Below, in pieces: positions 8,738 through 17,963 of a stretch of DNA of 64,000 nt. Below the pieces are notes generated by a model that ran no database searches, was not told the origin of the DNA, and was given only the letters and a program-made list of their open reading frames with translations. The DNA is from JAJEBT01 sp965214975. Lineage in GTDB: Bacteria; Pseudomonadota; Alphaproteobacteria; MPNO01; UBA830. Both the position numbers and the translations under genes were made by a program. The DNA lies in NCBI GenBank assembly GCA_965214975.1, contig OZ244055.1, positions 3,224,001-3,288,000 on the forward strand. The letters run 5' to 3'. The number at the start of each line of letters is the position of its first letter. Positions within the stretch are counted from its first letter, which is position 1.

Positions 8738-9133
8738 ATGGCGAGTCCCGACCGTCCGCTGTCGCCCCACCTCCAGGTCTACAGGCCCCAGCTGACGTCC
8801 GTTCTCTCGATCATGCACCGCATGACCGGGCTGGCGCTCGCCGCCGGCGCCCTGATGCTGGTCTGGTGGCTGTTCGCCGCCGCGGCCGGCGCGGAGGCCT
8901 ATGCCGACTTCCGGCGGTTCGCCGGATCGTGGCCCGGCCAGCTGGTGCTGGCAGGATGGGCGTTCTCGCTGTTCTACCACCTCTGCAACGGCATCCGTCA
9001 CCTGTTCTGGGATGCCGGCCGGGGTTTCGGGCTGTCCACCGTCCATGCCAGCGGCTGGGCCGTGGTGGCGGCGTCCGTCGTTCTCACGGCCGCCGCCCTG
9101 GTCTGGGGCCACGCCGCCATGGGCGCGCCGTGA
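8738..9133 (+). CDS. sdhC: Succinate dehydrogenase cytochrome b556 subunit
   Basis: 131 residues, with three predicted membrane helices. It opens RPLSPHLQVYRPQLTSVLSI (family signature SPHLxIY) and contains SLFYHLCNGIRHLFWD, which carries the heme-b His and quinone-site residues. It anchors the succinate dehydrogenase catalytic subunits to the inner membrane and passes electrons to ubiquinone. The ATG at 8738 (MASPDRPLSPHL) is preferred over the longer frame starting at 8705. Its stop codon overlaps the sdhD GTG start (GTGA). Confidence 0.95.
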   Translation: MASPDRPLSPHLQVYRPQLTSVLSIMHRMTGLALAAGALMLVWWLFAAAAGAEAYADFRRFAGSWPGQLVLAGWAFSLFYHLCNGIRHLFWDAGRGFGLSTVHASGWAVVAASVVLTAAALVWGHAAMGAP

Positions 9134-9510
9134 AGGCGCGGCGTTCCCCGCTCGCCCGGGCGCGCGGGCTCGGGGCGGCCGGAGAGGGGGCCGCCCACTG
9201 GTGGGCGCAGCGGCTGACCGCCGTCGCGCTGGTGCCCCTTCTTCTGTGGTTCGCGGCGTCCGTCTGCGCCATGACCGGGGCCGGCCACCAGGAGGTCCGC
9301 GCGTGGATCGCCGATCCGGTGGTGGCGATCCTCCTGATCCTGATGACGGTCGCGGGGTTCCATCACGCCCAGCTCGGGGTCCAGGTGGTGATCGAGGACT
9401 ACGTCCACGCCGAATGGCTGAAGATCGCGTCGATCGTGATGGCGAAGTTCGCCGCGTTCGCGCTCGGCGTCGCGGCGGTCTTCTCTGTCGCCAGGATCGC
9501 TTTCGGGTGA
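9130..9510 (+). CDS. sdhD: Succinate dehydrogenase hydrophobic membrane anchor subunit
   Basis: 126 residues starting at a GTG that overlaps the sdhC stop codon, so the two anchors are translationally coupled. Three hydrophobic helices are visible. The segment WWAQRLTAVALVPLLLWF is typical of alphaproteobacterial SdhD, and FHHAQLGVQVVIEDYVH holds the second heme ligand His. The subunit forms the heme/quinone site together with SdhC. Confidence 0.93.
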   Translation: MKARRSPLARARGLGAAGEGAAHWWAQRLTAVALVPLLLWFAASVCAMTGAGHQEVRAWIADPVVAILLILMTVAGFHHAQLGVQVVIEDYVHAEWLKIASIVMAKFAAFALGVAAVFSVARIAFG

Positions 9511-9529
9511 CCGCGGCGGAGCGGAGGCG

Positions 9530-11326
9530 ATGAACACCAACGCCTACCGGATCGTCGACCACACCTACGACGTGGTCGTCCTCGGCGCCGGCGGCGCCGG
9601 ACTCCGCGCCACCTTCGGGATGGCGCTCAAGGGGCTGCGCACGGCCTGCATCACCAAGGTCTTCCCCACCCGGAGCCACACGGTGGCCGCGCAGGGCGGG
9701 ATCTCGGCGGCGCTCGGCAACATGAGCGAGGACGACTGGCGCTGGCATTTCTACGACACCGTCAAGGGCGCCGACTGGCTCGGAGACCAGGACGCCATCG
9801 AGTACATGTGCCGCGAGGCCATCCCCGCGGTGCTCGAGCTCGAGCACTACGGGGTGCCGTTCTCGCGCACCGAATCCGGCCGCATCTACCAGCGGCCGTT
9901 CGGCGGGATGACCACCAGATACGGGGAGGGCCCGCCCGCCCAGCGCACCGCCGCGGCCGCCGACCGCACCGGCCACGCCATCCTGCACACGCTCTACCAG
10001 CAGTCGCTCCGGCACGACGCCGAGTTCTTCATCGAGTACTTCGGCCTCGACCTGATCATGGACGACGACGGCGCGTGCCGCGGCATCCTGGCGTGGAACC
10101 TCGACGACGGCACCATCCACCGCTTCCGCGCCGGCCTCGTGGTCATCGCCTCCGGCGGCTACGGCCGGTGCTACTTCTCCTGCACCGGCGCGCACACCCA
10201 GACCGGCGACGGCAACGCCATGGCGCTGCGCGCCGGACTGCCGTGCGAGGACATGGAGTTCATCCAGTTCCATCCGACGGGCGTCTACGGCGCCGGCTGC
10301 CTGATCACCGAGGGCGTCCGCGGCGAGGGCGGCTATCTCACCAACTCCGAGGGCGAGCGCTTCATGGAGCGCTACGCGCCGAGCGTGAAGGATCTGGCGT
10401 CGCGCGACGTCGTGAGCCGGGCCATGACGATGGAGATCCGGGAGGGCCGCGGCGTGGGCCCCGACGGCGACCACATCCACCTGCACATCGAGCATCTCGA
10501 CCCGTCCATCATCAACGAGCGCCTGCCCGGGATTTCCGAGACCGCGCGCATCTTCGCGGGCGTCGACGTGACCAGGGAGCCGATCCCGGTCCTGCCCACG
10601 GTCCACTACAACATGGGCGGCGTGCCGACGACCCACCGCGGCGAGGTGGTGAAGCCGGTCAACGGGAACGCCGAGGAGATCCAGCCCGGCCTGATGGCGA
10701 TCGGCGAGGCCGCCTGCGTGTCCGTTCACGGCGCCAACCGGCTCGGCTCGAACTCCCTGCTCGACCTCGTCGTCTTCGGGCGCGCCGCCGCGGAACGCGC
10801 CGCCGAGCTCGTGAAGCCGGGCCAGAAGCAGCCCGACCTCCCCGCCGACGCCGGCGACCGGGCGCTGGCCCGCTTCGACGCCCGGCGCCACGCCTCGGGC
10901 ACGACCCCCACGGCCGAGCTGCGCCTCGAGATGCAGCGCGCGATGCAGGAGCACTGCGCGGTCTTCCGCACCCACGCGCTGATGAGCGAGGGCCGCGAGA
11001 AGCTGTCGAGCCTGTGGGCCAAGAACGACGACATCCGGGTCAGCGACCGCTCGCTGATCTGGAATTCCGACCTCGCCGAGACGCTGGAGTACGACAACCT
11101 TCTCGCGCAGTCCGTCGTCAGCCTCGATTCGGCGATCAACCGCACCGAAAGCCGTGGCGGCCACGCCCGCGAGGACTATCCGGAGCGCGACGACGCCAAC
11201 TGGATGAAGCACACCTACGTCTGGCTCGGCGAGGACGGAACCACGCGCATCGACTACCGGCCGGTCCACGGCAACGCGATGAGCAACGACGTCCGGCCGG
11301 TCCCGCCCCAGGATCGGGTCTACTGA
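9530..11326 (+). CDS. sdhA: Succinate dehydrogenase flavoprotein subunit
   Basis: 598 residues, the usual SdhA length. It oxidises succinate to fumarate in the TCA cycle/complex II. The N-terminal FAD fold is VVVLGAGGAGLRA, and His50 in TRSHTVAAQGG is the covalent FAD attachment site. FHPTGVYGAG and the R-containing catalytic block PVLPTVHYNMGG follow, and HGANRLGSNSLLDLVVFGR is the conserved capping segment. An AGCGGAGG ribosome-binding site precedes the ATG. Confidence 0.97.
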   Translation: MNTNAYRIVDHTYDVVVLGAGGAGLRATFGMALKGLRTACITKVFPTRSHTVAAQGGISAALGNMSEDDWRWHFYDTVKGADWLGDQDAIEYMCREAIPAVLELEHYGVPFSRTESGRIYQRPFGGMTTRYGEGPPAQRTAAAADRTGHAILHTLYQQSLRHDAEFFIEYFGLDLIMDDDGACRGILAWNLDDGTIHRFRAGLVVIASGGYGRCYFSCTGAHTQTGDGNAMALRAGLPCEDMEFIQFHPTGVYGAGCLITEGVRGEGGYLTNSEGERFMERYAPSVKDLASRDVVSRAMTMEIREGRGVGPDGDHIHLHIEHLDPSIINERLPGISETARIFAGVDVTREPIPVLPTVHYNMGGVPTTHRGEVVKPVNGNAEEIQPGLMAIGEAACVSVHGANRLGSNSLLDLVVFGRAAAERAAELVKPGQKQPDLPADAGDRALARFDARRHASGTTPTAELRLEMQRAMQEHCAVFRTHALMSEGREKLSSLWAKNDDIRVSDRSLIWNSDLAETLEYDNLLAQSVVSLDSAINRTESRGGHAREDYPERDDANWMKHTYVWLGEDGTTRIDYRPVHGNAMSNDVRPVPPQDRVY

Positions 11327-11336
11327 AGGAGCCCCG

Positions 11337-12116
11337 ATGGCCAAGTTCACGCTGCCCGCGAACTCGAGGATCCGCCGCGGAAAGACCTGGCCGGAGCCGG
11401 AAGGCGCCGCGCGCCCGCGCCGGTTCCGCGTCTACCGGTGGGATCCGGACGACGGCGAGACGCCGCGGCTCGACACCTACACCGTCGACGTCGACGACTG
11501 CGGGCCGATGGTTCTCGACGCGGTCATCAAGATCAAGAACGAGATCGATTCGACGCTGACCTTCCGGCGGTCCTGCCGCGAGGGGGTGTGCGGCTCCTGC
11601 GCGATGAACATCGACGGCGTCAACACCCTGGCCTGCACCCGCTACATCGACGACGTCAAGGGCGACGTGCGGGTCCACCCTCTGCCGCACATGCGGGTCG
11701 TCAAGGATCTGGTTCCGGACCTGACCGACGCCTACGCCCAGTACCGCTCGATCGATCCCTGGCTCAAGTCCGACACCCGGCCGGCCCCCGGCAGGGAGCG
11801 CCTGCAGTCGCCGGAGGAGCGCCGCAGGCTCGACGGGCTGTGGGAGTGCATCCTCTGCTACTGCTGCACCACGAGCTGCCCGAGCTACTGGTGGAACGGC
11901 GACCGCTACCTGGGGCCGGCAACGCTCCTGCAGGCGAGCCGCTGGATCGAGGATTCGCGGGACGAGGCGACCGGGGAGCGGCTCGACGCGCTTGAGGATC
12001 CGTTCCGGCTCTACCGCTGCCACACCATCATGAACTGCACCAGTTCCTGCCCCAAGGGCCTCGACCCGGCCGCCGCCATCGGCGGCATCAAGCAGGCGAT
12101 GGTCCGCCGCCGCTGA
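11337..12116 (+). CDS. sdhB: Succinate dehydrogenase iron-sulfur subunit
   Basis: 259 residues carrying all three clusters in order: [2Fe-2S] in SCREGVCGSCAMNIDG with LACTRY, [4Fe-4S] in CILCYCCTTSCPSYWW, and [3Fe-4S] in CHTIMNCTSSCPKGLDP. It relays electrons from SdhA flavin to the SdhCD quinone site. It is the last gene of sdhCDAB, 10 bases after sdhA. Confidence 0.97.
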   Translation: MAKFTLPANSRIRRGKTWPEPEGAARPRRFRVYRWDPDDGETPRLDTYTVDVDDCGPMVLDAVIKIKNEIDSTLTFRRSCREGVCGSCAMNIDGVNTLACTRYIDDVKGDVRVHPLPHMRVVKDLVPDLTDAYAQYRSIDPWLKSDTRPAPGRERLQSPEERRRLDGLWECILCYCCTTSCPSYWWNGDRYLGPATLLQASRWIEDSRDEATGERLDALEDPFRLYRCHTIMNCTSSCPKGLDPAAAIGGIKQAMVRRR

Positions 12117-12167
12117 CCCTCGCCGGCGGGACGCGTCCGGAACCTTCCCGCCTTCCGGAATCCGCAG

Positions 12168-13283
12168 ATGTCCGAAGGTCCGCTCTTCGCCTACCGCGAA
12201 CGCCAGCGGAAGGGGGAGTTGCGGCACGATCCGCTGCAGGCGCTCGCCGCCGAAAAGCTCCAGTCGCTCTGGCACGCGCTGGCCGGCTACGTCCCGTCGG
12301 CGCGGACGCCGCGGTGGCGCAAGCGGCTCGGCCTCGCCCGCCGCCCGGTCGAGTCCGCTCCGCAGGGCCTCTATCTCCACGGCGCGGTCGGGCGCGGCAA
12401 GTCGATGCTGATGGACCTGTTCTTCGCGACCGTCGCCGGCCGCCGCAAGCGCCGGGTGCATTTCCACGAGTTCATGCTCGAGATCCACGACGCGATGCGC
12501 CGCCGGCGCGGAGACGGCCTGGGCGACCCCCTGCCGCGGATCGCGCGGGACGTCGCCGCCGAGACCTGGCTTCTGTGCTTCGACGAGTTCCAGATCGACA
12601 ACATCGCCGACGCGATGATTCTCGGCCGCCTGTTCGAGGCGCTGTTCGACAACGGCGTGGTGGTGGTCGCCACCAGCAACCTCCATCCCGACGACCTGTA
12701 CCGCGACGGGTTGCAGCGCGACCGCCTGCTGCCGTTTCTCGAGATTCTCAAGACCAGGCTCGACGTGCTCGAGCTCGAGGCCCGGCACGACTACCGCAGG
12801 ACGCGCCTCGCGTCCGCGCCGACCTACCACGTGCCGCCCGACGCGGCCGCGGCGGCCGCGCTCGACGAGGCCTTCGCGGTCCTGACCGACGGCGCCGAGG
12901 CGCATCCGGCGGAGATCGAGGTGATGGGCCGGGTTCTCGCCGTTCCCGCCGCCGCCCGCGGCGTGGCGCGGTTCTCCTTCGCGGAGCTGTGCGGCCGCCC
13001 GCTCGGCGCGCCGGACTATCTCGCCATCGCGCAGGCGTACCACACGGTCGTCCTGTCCGGCGTTCCGGTGCTCACCCCCGCCCGGCGCGACCAGGCGCGG
13101 CGGCTGATGACGTTCGTCGACGCGCTCTACGAGGCCCGCGGCGCCCTGGTGGTCTCCGCGGAGGCCGAACCCGACGCCCTGTGCCCCGACGCGGCGGGAA
13201 GCCCGGCGTTCGAGCGCACCGCCTCCCGGCTGGTCGAGATGCGGAGCGCGGACTACATCCGTCAGGACGCGCCGGCGGCTTGA
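12168..13283 (+). CDS. zapE: Cell division protein ZapE (AFG1-like ATPase)
   Basis: 371 residues of the AFG1/ZapE AAA+-type ATPase family. Visible: LYLHGAVGRGKSMLMDLFF (Walker A), RRVHFHEFMLEIHD, LLCFDEFQIDNIADAMILGRLF (Walker B and its characteristic continuation), VVVATSNLHPDDLY (sensor 1), and FSFAELCGRPLGAPDYLAIA. In E. coli ZapE modulates Z-ring stability; mitochondrial AFG1 acts in inner-membrane protein quality control. Its position straight after sdhB is the common alphaproteobacterial arrangement, although mdh does not follow here. Confidence 0.93.
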   Translation: MSEGPLFAYRERQRKGELRHDPLQALAAEKLQSLWHALAGYVPSARTPRWRKRLGLARRPVESAPQGLYLHGAVGRGKSMLMDLFFATVAGRRKRRVHFHEFMLEIHDAMRRRRGDGLGDPLPRIARDVAAETWLLCFDEFQIDNIADAMILGRLFEALFDNGVVVVATSNLHPDDLYRDGLQRDRLLPFLEILKTRLDVLELEARHDYRRTRLASAPTYHVPPDAAAAAALDEAFAVLTDGAEAHPAEIEVMGRVLAVPAAARGVARFSFAELCGRPLGAPDYLAIAQAYHTVVLSGVPVLTPARRDQARRLMTFVDALYEARGALVVSAEAEPDALCPDAAGSPAFERTASRLVEMRSADYIRQDAPAA

Positions 13284-13308
13284 CCGGCCGGACGGAAACG
13301 CCTAAGTA
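13280..13308 (+). promoter_or_regulatory. Possible promoter of fdxA
   Basis: TTGACC (13280-13285) and TAAGTA (13303-13308) are separated by 17 bases, about 85 bases upstream of the fdxA ATG. The -35 element overlaps the zapE stop codon. The call rests on pattern and spacing only. Confidence 0.4.
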
Positions 13309-13393
13309 AGCTGGCTGCCGTCGCCGGTCGCCCGAACCGGGCGGTTCCTGCGGGTGCCGGAGTCCGCGCGTACATCGGAACACGGAGAGAGGA

Positions 13394-13732
13394 ATGACGT
13401 ACGTCGTCAACGAAGCGTGCATCAAGTGCAAGTTCATGGATTGCGTCGAGGTCTGCCCGGTGGACTGCTTCTACGAGGGCGAGAACATGCTCGTGATCCA
13501 CCCCGACGAATGCATCGATTGCGGCGTGTGCGAACCGGAATGCCCGGTCGAGGCCATCCGCCCCGACACCGACGAGGCCTCCGAGCCGTTCATCGAGATG
13601 AACCGCCAGTACTCCGAGACCTGGCCCAACATCACGAGAAAGGGCGAATCCCCCGCCGACGCCGACGACTGGAGGGACGTGCCCGGCAAGTTCAAGGAAC
13701 ATTTCAGCGAGAGGCCCGGCCAGGAATCCTGA
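13394..13732 (+). CDS. fdxA: 7Fe ferredoxin ([3Fe-4S][4Fe-4S])
   Basis: 112 residues. The N-terminal pattern is CIKCKFMDCVEVCPVDCFY (Cys at 9, 12, 17, 21 and 25), followed by CIDCGVCEPECPVEAI, the classic FdxA arrangement binding one 3Fe and one 4Fe cluster. The C-terminal extension with YSETWPNIT is also family-typical. It is a soluble low-potential electron carrier, thought to be essential or nearly so in many alphaproteobacteria. A GGAGAGAGGA ribosome-binding site precedes the ATG. The carD gene follows, the usual neighbour in this class. Confidence 0.95.
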   Translation: MTYVVNEACIKCKFMDCVEVCPVDCFYEGENMLVIHPDECIDCGVCEPECPVEAIRPDTDEASEPFIEMNRQYSETWPNITRKGESPADADDWRDVPGKFKEHFSERPGQES

Positions 13733-13791
13733 ACGCTCCCGGCCGTTCCCGCGTCCGCGGCGTCGCCGGGCCGGAGGCTCCCGCCGCGCTC

Positions 13792-13820
13792 TTGATTTTC
13801 GGGCCGGGTCGCGCCAGATT
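13792..13820 (+). promoter_or_regulatory. Possible promoter of carD
   Basis: TTGATT (13792-13797) and CAGATT (13815-13820) are spaced by 17 bases, in a locally less GC-rich stretch about 70 bases upstream of the carD ATG. The match is weak at -10. Confidence 0.3.
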
Positions 13821-13891
13821 GGCGCCTCCGCCCCGCGATGCGAACGACCGAAGAGAGGATGCGCCCTGGTGCGCGGAGGAAGGGGAGTCTC

Positions 13892-14590
13892 ATGCCACGA
13901 GCAGCAACGCCCGCCAAGCCCAAGACCGCCGCCAAGTCTGCCGCCAAGCCGGCAGCCGGGGCGCAGAAGGCTGAAACGGCGCGTCGCAAGACCCCGGCCA
14001 AGCCGCCCGCCCGAAACCGCGCGCCGGCACGGGCCGCCGCGTCCTCCCCCAAGGCCGCCAAGGGGGCGGCCACCGCGAAGCGGCGCCGCGCCGCCAAGGC
14101 GCGCAAGTTGCCGTTCGGCAAGGGGGAGTACGTGGTCTATCCGACCCACGGCGTCGGCAAGGTCACCGGCGTCAAGCGCCAGACCATCGCGGGGTTCGAC
14201 CTGCAGCTGTTCGTGATCGTCTTCAACGCCATCAATCTGACGCTGCGGGTGCCCGTCGAGAAGACCACGCAGTCCGGGCTCCGCAAGATCAGCTCGCGGG
14301 ACAAGATGCGGACCGTGGTGAGCACGCTCAAGGGACGCCCGCGGTCGCGGCGGACCATGTGGAGCCGGCGGGCGCAGGAATACGACGCCAAGATCAACAG
14401 CGGGGATCCGGTCCAGGTCGCCGAGGTGGTGCGGGATCTCTACCGGGCTCCGAGCCAGCCGGAACAGTCCTACAGCGAGCGCCAGATGTACGAGACCGCC
14501 CTTGCCCGTCTGGTCGAGGAATACGCGCTGGTCCAGAAGCTCGACGTCGAGGCGGCGACCGCGAAGATCGAGCAGATTCTCGGCGGCTGA
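13892..14590 (+). CDS. CarD/CdnL-family RNA-polymerase-binding regulator with basic N-terminal extension
   Basis: 232 residues. Residues about 75-230 are the CarD_CdnL domain: LPFGKGEYVVYPTHGVGKV (the RNAP beta-binding Tudor-like part), RVPVEKT, LRKISSRDKM, then the helical DNA-binding region ending with VEEYALVQKLDVEAATAKI. CarD/CdnL stabilises open promoter complexes, notably at rRNA promoters. Here it carries an extra front of about 70 residues made almost only of Ala, Lys, Pro and Arg (AKPKTAAKSAAKPAAG and similar), resembling histone H1 tails. The ATG at 13892 follows a GGAGGAAGGGGA ribosome-binding site, so the extension is translated rather than an over-called start. Confidence 0.92.
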   Translation: MPRAATPAKPKTAAKSAAKPAAGAQKAETARRKTPAKPPARNRAPARAAASSPKAAKGAATAKRRRAAKARKLPFGKGEYVVYPTHGVGKVTGVKRQTIAGFDLQLFVIVFNAINLTLRVPVEKTTQSGLRKISSRDKMRTVVSTLKGRPRSRRTMWSRRAQEYDAKINSGDPVQVAEVVRDLYRAPSQPEQSYSERQMYETALARLVEEYALVQKLDVEAATAKIEQILGG

Positions 14591-14605
14591 CGGCCCGGCG
14601 CCGGT

Positions 14606-16471
14606 TCAGCCCGCCAGTTCGTGGGCCTCGACGCCGCCGTCGCGCCCGCGCACCGGGAAACGCCCCCGCGGAACCAGGCCGTCGCGGTCGGTGGCCGCCT
14701 CGAGCGTCTCCGCGCTGACCAGCACGGCCGTCCCGGCGTCTTCCGCCACCTCCTTGCACAGCTGCTCGAGCCGGGCCGCGACGTTCACGGTGTCGCCCAC
14801 GACGGTGTAGTTGACCCGGCCCTCGGGGCCGATGTTGCCGACGATCGCGGGGCCGCTGTGGATGCCGATCCTCATGCCCGCCGGCCGCGCTCCGCCGCCG
14901 CTTCCGCCGGCCGCGGCCATGCCGGCGCGGATCGCTCTCGCGGCGCGGATCGCGCGGTCGGCGCCGTCCCGGTCCTCCCAGAACGCCATCACGGAATCTC
15001 CGATGTACTTGTCGACCACGCCGTTCTCCGCCTCGATGCACTTGACGACGAGGGAGAAATGGGCGTTGAGCAGGTCGACGACATCCGCCGCGGACATTCT
15101 TTCCGACAGCGTCGAGAACCCCGCGATGTCGGTGAACATCACGGTGACCCGGCGCTCTTCCGAAGTCACGGGCGCGTCCTGCTCGACGAGACGGCGGACC
15201 AGCCGCCGCGGAACGTAGTTCTGGAACCACTGCAGCCCGGTCGTCATACGGTTGAAGGCGCCCGCGGCCTCGTCGAGCTCCCGGAGCCGGCTCGCGCGGA
15301 GTCTCTTCACCCGCGCGAAGTCGAGATCGGCGATCGCCCGAGATCCCGCGGCGAGCGCCCTGACGGGCGCGCCGACCCGGCGCCCGATGAACGCGGCGGC
15401 GAGAACGCACAGCGCGATGACGGCGGTTCCGGCGACGCCGGCGTGGATCAGGCGGTTGAACTCCGATCCCAGCCCGTCCTCCGGCCCGATGTGGATCCCG
15501 ACCGTCAGCGGCAGCCGCCCGATGCCCTCGATCGCCTTGTACAGAAAGACGTGCCGTTCGCCGTCGACCATCGCCATGTGGCCCGCGACTCCGCCGCCGA
15601 ACTCGGTTGCCATCTCCTCGCGGACGTCCCTGTCCCGCAGCCGGGCGAGGACCGGGTCGCCGACCTCGTCGAGCGCCGGCAGCGGGATGTCGGCATTCCT
15701 CCGGTAGCCGCCCTCGGTCATGTGGCGGTGCGCCAGCACGTGCTTCCCGCCGTAGAGAACGAAGCGCTTGCCGGCCCGCGCCAGCCCGTCGGAGCGGGCG
15801 ATTTCCCGCGACAGCTGTTCCGCGCTGACCGTCGACAGCAGAACCCCCTGGAACTGGTCCCCCTTGCGCACGGTCGTGCGGACCAGCAGCATCGTCCGCC
15901 GGGCTTCCCGGATCCACACCGGCCCGACCCAGACGGCTCTCGACGACGGTTCCCGCTGCGCCGCTTCCAGAATCCGCGCACCCGGCGTCCGGCTCGCGTC
16001 CGCGCCGGATGCCGGTGGCCGTTTCCCGGTTTCCGGAAACTGCGGGCGCCCGGCGTCCTCCGGTTCGGCGTAGGCGCCGCGGCCCCGGCGGACGCGAAGG
16101 AAGCGGCCGTCGCGGTGGACGAACGCCATGCCGAAGACCTGGCGGGTTCCGGCCGCGGCGGTGAGCAGCGCGTCTTCCAGCCGGTCCCTGTCCTCCACGT
16201 CGAGCTGTCCGGAATCGATCAGGCCGGTCACGTAGCGGTTGATCTCCTCCACCGGCTCGAGGTGGCGCTTCACGCCGGCGCCGAGCGACTGGACCGCGAA
16301 ACGCCCGTTGGCGGCGAGCAGCGACAGGGTGGTCTCGCGCGCGGTCCACAGCGAGATCCCCTGGACCGCCCCCATGCCGAACAGCAGCAGCGCCCCGAAG
16401 CCGAGCGCCAGAACGGCGGTGATCGGGACGGTGCGGCGCCGGCCGGCGTCACTTGCTGCGGTCGGGGACAA
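14606..16471 (-). CDS. Membrane-bound adenylate/guanylate cyclase (class III)
   Basis: 621 residues. Layout: N-terminal membrane helix (about 17-40), a large periplasmic sensor domain of about 250 residues, a second helix (about 300-320), a HAMP linker beginning IGRRVGAPVRALAAGS, then a class III cyclase domain. Catalytic motifs are present: metal-binding Asp in FTDIAGFSTLSER and in DKYIGDSVMAFW, and the transition-state block VVGDTVNVAARLEQL. It should make cAMP (or cGMP) in response to an outside signal. It overlaps the upstream M48 protease gene by 23 bases and so is probably in the same transcript. The sensor ligand cannot be told from sequence. Confidence 0.9.
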   Translation of the reverse strand: MSPTAASDAGRRRTVPITAVLALGFGALLLFGMGAVQGISLWTARETTLSLLAANGRFAVQSLGAGVKRHLEPVEEINRYVTGLIDSGQLDVEDRDRLEDALLTAAAGTRQVFGMAFVHRDGRFLRVRRGRGAYAEPEDAGRPQFPETGKRPPASGADASRTPGARILEAAQREPSSRAVWVGPVWIREARRTMLLVRTTVRKGDQFQGVLLSTVSAEQLSREIARSDGLARAGKRFVLYGGKHVLAHRHMTEGGYRRNADIPLPALDEVGDPVLARLRDRDVREEMATEFGGGVAGHMAMVDGERHVFLYKAIEGIGRLPLTVGIHIGPEDGLGSEFNRLIHAGVAGTAVIALCVLAAAFIGRRVGAPVRALAAGSRAIADLDFARVKRLRASRLRELDEAAGAFNRMTTGLQWFQNYVPRRLVRRLVEQDAPVTSEERRVTVMFTDIAGFSTLSERMSAADVVDLLNAHFSLVVKCIEAENGVVDKYIGDSVMAFWEDRDGADRAIRAARAIRAGMAAAGGSGGGARPAGMRIGIHSGPAIVGNIGPEGRVNYTVVGDTVNVAARLEQLCKEVAEDAGTAVLVSAETLEAATDRDGLVPRGRFPVRGRDGGVEAHELAG

Positions 16472-17963
16472 CGAGCTTGACCTTGGTGCCGGGCTGCAGG
16501 CGGGCGTTCGGGTCGAGCCCGTTCAGCACGGCAAGGAGTTCCGCGGCATGGTCGGCGCGGGGCATGCGGCGGGCGAGGCTCCGGACGGTGTCCCCGTCGC
16601 GGACGGTGACGACCTCGAGCCGGTTCGGGCCGAGGCGGGCCGCCTCCGCCGCCGACAGCGTCCGAAAGCTCCGCAGGGTCCGTTCCGCCTCGCCGGCGAT
16701 CGCGCGCATCCCGCCCGGAGGCGTGACGATCATGATGCGGAAGATCCGTCCGTCGGTCCCGCGGTAGGCGGCGAGCCGGGCGTCGACGGCACCGTTCCCG
16801 GAGCGCAGCCGGGCATCCGCGAACGCCGCCTCGAGCCCGTTGACCGTGTCCGGCTGCACGCTGGCGCTGCCGAGCCGGCCGAACCATCGCGAGCGCACGT
16901 ACTGCGCCATGGTTCCCCGGTAGGGCTTCGGTTCGAGATCGAGCACGAGGCGGGCGTCGCCGGGGCCGAAGGCGGCGACGGCGTCCGGCGAGTTGAAGAC
17001 GCTGAACCCGGGCGGCAGGCGGAAGCCGAACCGCATCGTCGGATGAAGGAAATCCCGCCCGCGCACGTAGCCCTGCTCGCGGCTGCCGCCGAACGTGATC
17101 CCCGAGATCTTCGAGAGGTAGACATCCGCGCCCGCGATCGGATCGGGCACGTTCGCCGCCCGCGCGATCCGTTCCGCCCGCCGGACGCGTTCGAGCGGCG
17201 CCGGGTGCGTCGCGAGGTAGTCGAACCGGTCGATCCGGTCCGGCGAAGCGCCCCGCATCCTGGCCTGCAGGCGCGACCAGTCCCTGATCTTGCCGAGAAA
17301 CCGGGCCATGGCGCCGGGGTCGTAGCCGGACCGGGCAAGATAGCGGATTCCGAGCTCGTCCGATTCATGCTCGTGCTCGCGGGAGAACGAGCGCAGCACG
17401 CCGAGAGCGCCCTTGCCGGCGAGGTCGTCGAGCAGGCGCTGGCCCGACGGGTCGAGTCGGCCCCTGCTCGCCAGATGCGCGCCGAGTGCCTGTCCCAGGG
17501 CGGCCCCGACGGTCGCGACCAGGGTCTGGCCGTGCTGGCGGGCGCCGTGGCGGGCGGTGACGTGCCCGATCTCGTGGGCCAGCACCGCGGCGAGTTCCGC
17601 CTCGTTTCCGGCGAGCGCCAGCAGCCCGCGGGTGACGTAGACGTAACCGCCCGGAACGGCGAAGGCGTTGACCTTGTCGCTGTCGAGAACGGTGAAGGAG
17701 AACCCGAGGGCGGGAAGTTCCGAGGTGCTGGCGAGAAGCCGGCCGATGCTGGCGACGTAGCGCCGGAGTTCGGGGGAGCCGTACTCGCCGCCGAAGGCCT
17801 TGACGATCCCGGGGTGGTTGTCCGCGCCGATGCGGGCTTCCTGCCGCGGCGTCATGCCGCCGGTGAAGATCGTCGAGCCGGTCGCCGGGCTGGTGGCGCA
17901 ACCCGCGAGCTGCAGTCCGGAGGCCAGCAGAAGCAGCGGCATCGCGAGTGCGGGAGGTTTCAT
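16449..17963 (-). CDS. M48-family metalloprotease lipoprotein
   Basis: 504 residues. The signal peptide ends in a lipobox LQLAGC (Cys22), so the protein is probably an outer-membrane lipoprotein. The catalytic zinc motif is HEIGHVTARH, with the third ligand in the downstream ESDELGIRYL block. The family (BepA/LoiP-like) degrades or repairs misfolded outer-membrane proteins. The last 60 residues (VRDGDTVRSLARRMPRAD...GTKVKLV) form a LysM-like peptidoglycan-binding motif, a common fusion in this subgroup. The start at 17963 is chosen because the lipoprotein signal follows it directly; the frame runs on to 18014. Confidence 0.9.
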   Translation of the reverse strand: MKPPALAMPLLLLASGLQLAGCATSPATGSTIFTGGMTPRQEARIGADNHPGIVKAFGGEYGSPELRRYVASIGRLLASTSELPALGFSFTVLDSDKVNAFAVPGGYVYVTRGLLALAGNEAELAAVLAHEIGHVTARHGARQHGQTLVATVGAALGQALGAHLASRGRLDPSGQRLLDDLAGKGALGVLRSFSREHEHESDELGIRYLARSGYDPGAMARFLGKIRDWSRLQARMRGASPDRIDRFDYLATHPAPLERVRRAERIARAANVPDPIAGADVYLSKISGITFGGSREQGYVRGRDFLHPTMRFGFRLPPGFSVFNSPDAVAAFGPGDARLVLDLEPKPYRGTMAQYVRSRWFGRLGSASVQPDTVNGLEAAFADARLRSGNGAVDARLAAYRGTDGRIFRIMIVTPPGGMRAIAGEAERTLRSFRTLSAAEAARLGPNRLEVVTVRDGDTVRSLARRMPRADHAAELLAVLNGLDPNARLQPGTKVKLVVPDRSK

